Assembly: GCA_028874335.1 (NCBI GenBank)
Contig: JAPPJY010000039.1
Coordinates: 1 to 64,000, forward strand
Direction: 5' to 3'
Length of the DNA stretch: 64,000 bases
From: Gemmatimonadota bacterium
GTDB taxonomy: Bacteria > Latescibacterota > UBA2968 > GCA-2709665
In this document: positions 63,642 to 64,000 of the stretch, one piece after another
Layout: every line of letters starts with the position of its first letter
Numbering within the stretch: the stretch's first letter is position 1
The notes under the pieces: generated by a model
The model's input: only the letters and a program-made list of their open reading frames with translations
What the model was told of the DNA's origin: nothing
Database searches by the model: none
Position numbers and translations under genes: made by a program

Positions 63642-64000
63642 AACGTGAAAGTCAAGACCTTTATATTCTTCTTGTTGAGGACGATAGGGAGAATCTAGAA
63701 CTATTGATGGATTCTTTGCCTAAGGAAGTTTCTGGTCATAACATCGAATGGGAACCCTGTGTTGATTTTGAGGAGGCCGTTCGTCGCGTCGGTTTGAGGC
63801 GGTATGATCTGATCGTTACCGACATTTATAGAGATAGGAGAGGCCATAGGAAAGAAGCAGTCGAGGATGAGAAAGCACTGGACATATTGAATAGCATCCG
63901 AAACACACGATTCTGTCCAGTTGTAGCCTTTACGGATGGTTCCGTACCTCAGTCCTTTGAAGAGGGTGCATTTGTAAAATTCGCGGATAAGAGTACGGGT
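63638..64000 (+). CDS. Response regulator receiver protein (cut by window end)
   Basis: At least 121 aa are visible, with no stop before the window ends. It has the receiver acidic pair in ILLVEDDREN, phosphoacceptor Asp in LIVTDIYRD, Thr/Ser in VVAFTDGS and the conserved Lys in VKFADKS. A charged insertion follows the phospho-Asp (RDRRGHRKEAVEDEKA), which is unusual. The ATG overlaps the kinase stop and has GAGAGGAG upstream, so it is the cognate partner. Any output domain lies outside the window. Confidence 0.85.
   Translation, partial: MKRESQDLYILLVEDDRENLELLMDSLPKEVSGHNIEWEPCVDFEEAVRRVGLRRYDLIVTDIYRDRRGHRKEAVEDEKALDILNSIRNTRFCPVVAFTDGSVPQSFEEGAFVKFADKSTG

Overview
The window is about 60% GC by eye and gene-dense. 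It looks like one chromosome segment of a Gram-negative, non-model bacterium: there are outer-membrane barrels, lipoproteins, a LolA-like protein and an NtrC/sigma-54 system. A short (283 aa) RpoD-type sigma factor, together with many sugar-phosphate isomerases, Gfo/Idh/MocA oxidoreductases, phytanoyl-CoA dioxygenases and a ManD-type enolase, suggests the FCB supergroup or relatives such as Latescibacterota/Poribacteria-like lineages. That placement is inference, not a measured result. Vegetative promoters are easy to read (TTGACA, 17-18 bp, TATATT/TAATTT). No rRNA, tRNA or CRISPR array was seen.

Layout. 0.1-3.1 kb: the classic rho-rpmE-prfA block on the minus strand. 3.5-8 kb: an NtrB/NtrC-like two-component pair, a foldback repeat, a palindrome plus a -24/-12 promoter, a PTS EIIA-type regulator and the sigma factor. 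8.3-10.9 kb: HU, a lipoprotein and a divergent Nramp-like transporter. 10.9-15.1 kb: a carbohydrate operon (2-hydroxyacid dehydrogenase, glycoside hydrolase, SDR, isomerase). 15.4-20.7 kb: ssb, a two-ORF spermidine-synthase-like pair, an alpha/alpha-toroid protein and prmA. 20.7-26.3 kb (minus): threonine-synthase-like enzyme and SDR, isomerase and PhyH enzyme, MOSC protein, and an atypical response regulator. 26.7-33 kb: a zinc-finger/helical gene pair, an FTR-like iron-sulfur protein, an isomerase and a large helicase-associated/WYL protein. 33-38 kb: PAP2-like, DUF3179, two outer-membrane proteins, PhyH. 38.2-43 kb: uvrB-nadC-birA-coaX. 43-61.5 kb: isomerases, a CBM9-like protein, a LolA/ABC/outer-membrane export cluster, a dipeptidase, and sugar/amine catabolic genes. 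61.5-64 kb: a visibly AT-richer pair encoding a double-ATPase histidine kinase and a receiver protein cut by the window end.

Three dispersed repeat families run through the segment. Family A is a 163-192 bp foldback MITE-like element with four full copies and two relics. Family B is a unit of about 195 bp with a tandem pair and one single copy. Family C is a 51 bp repeat with two copies. The ends of A and B repeatedly coincide with the stop codons of neighbouring genes.

The items most worth a second look are the AT-rich kinase/receiver pair at the right end (possibly the edge of a defence-type island), the linked NtrC / palindrome / sigma-54 promoter / EIIA unit, the DksA-finger helical pair, and the stop-codon-associated repeats.
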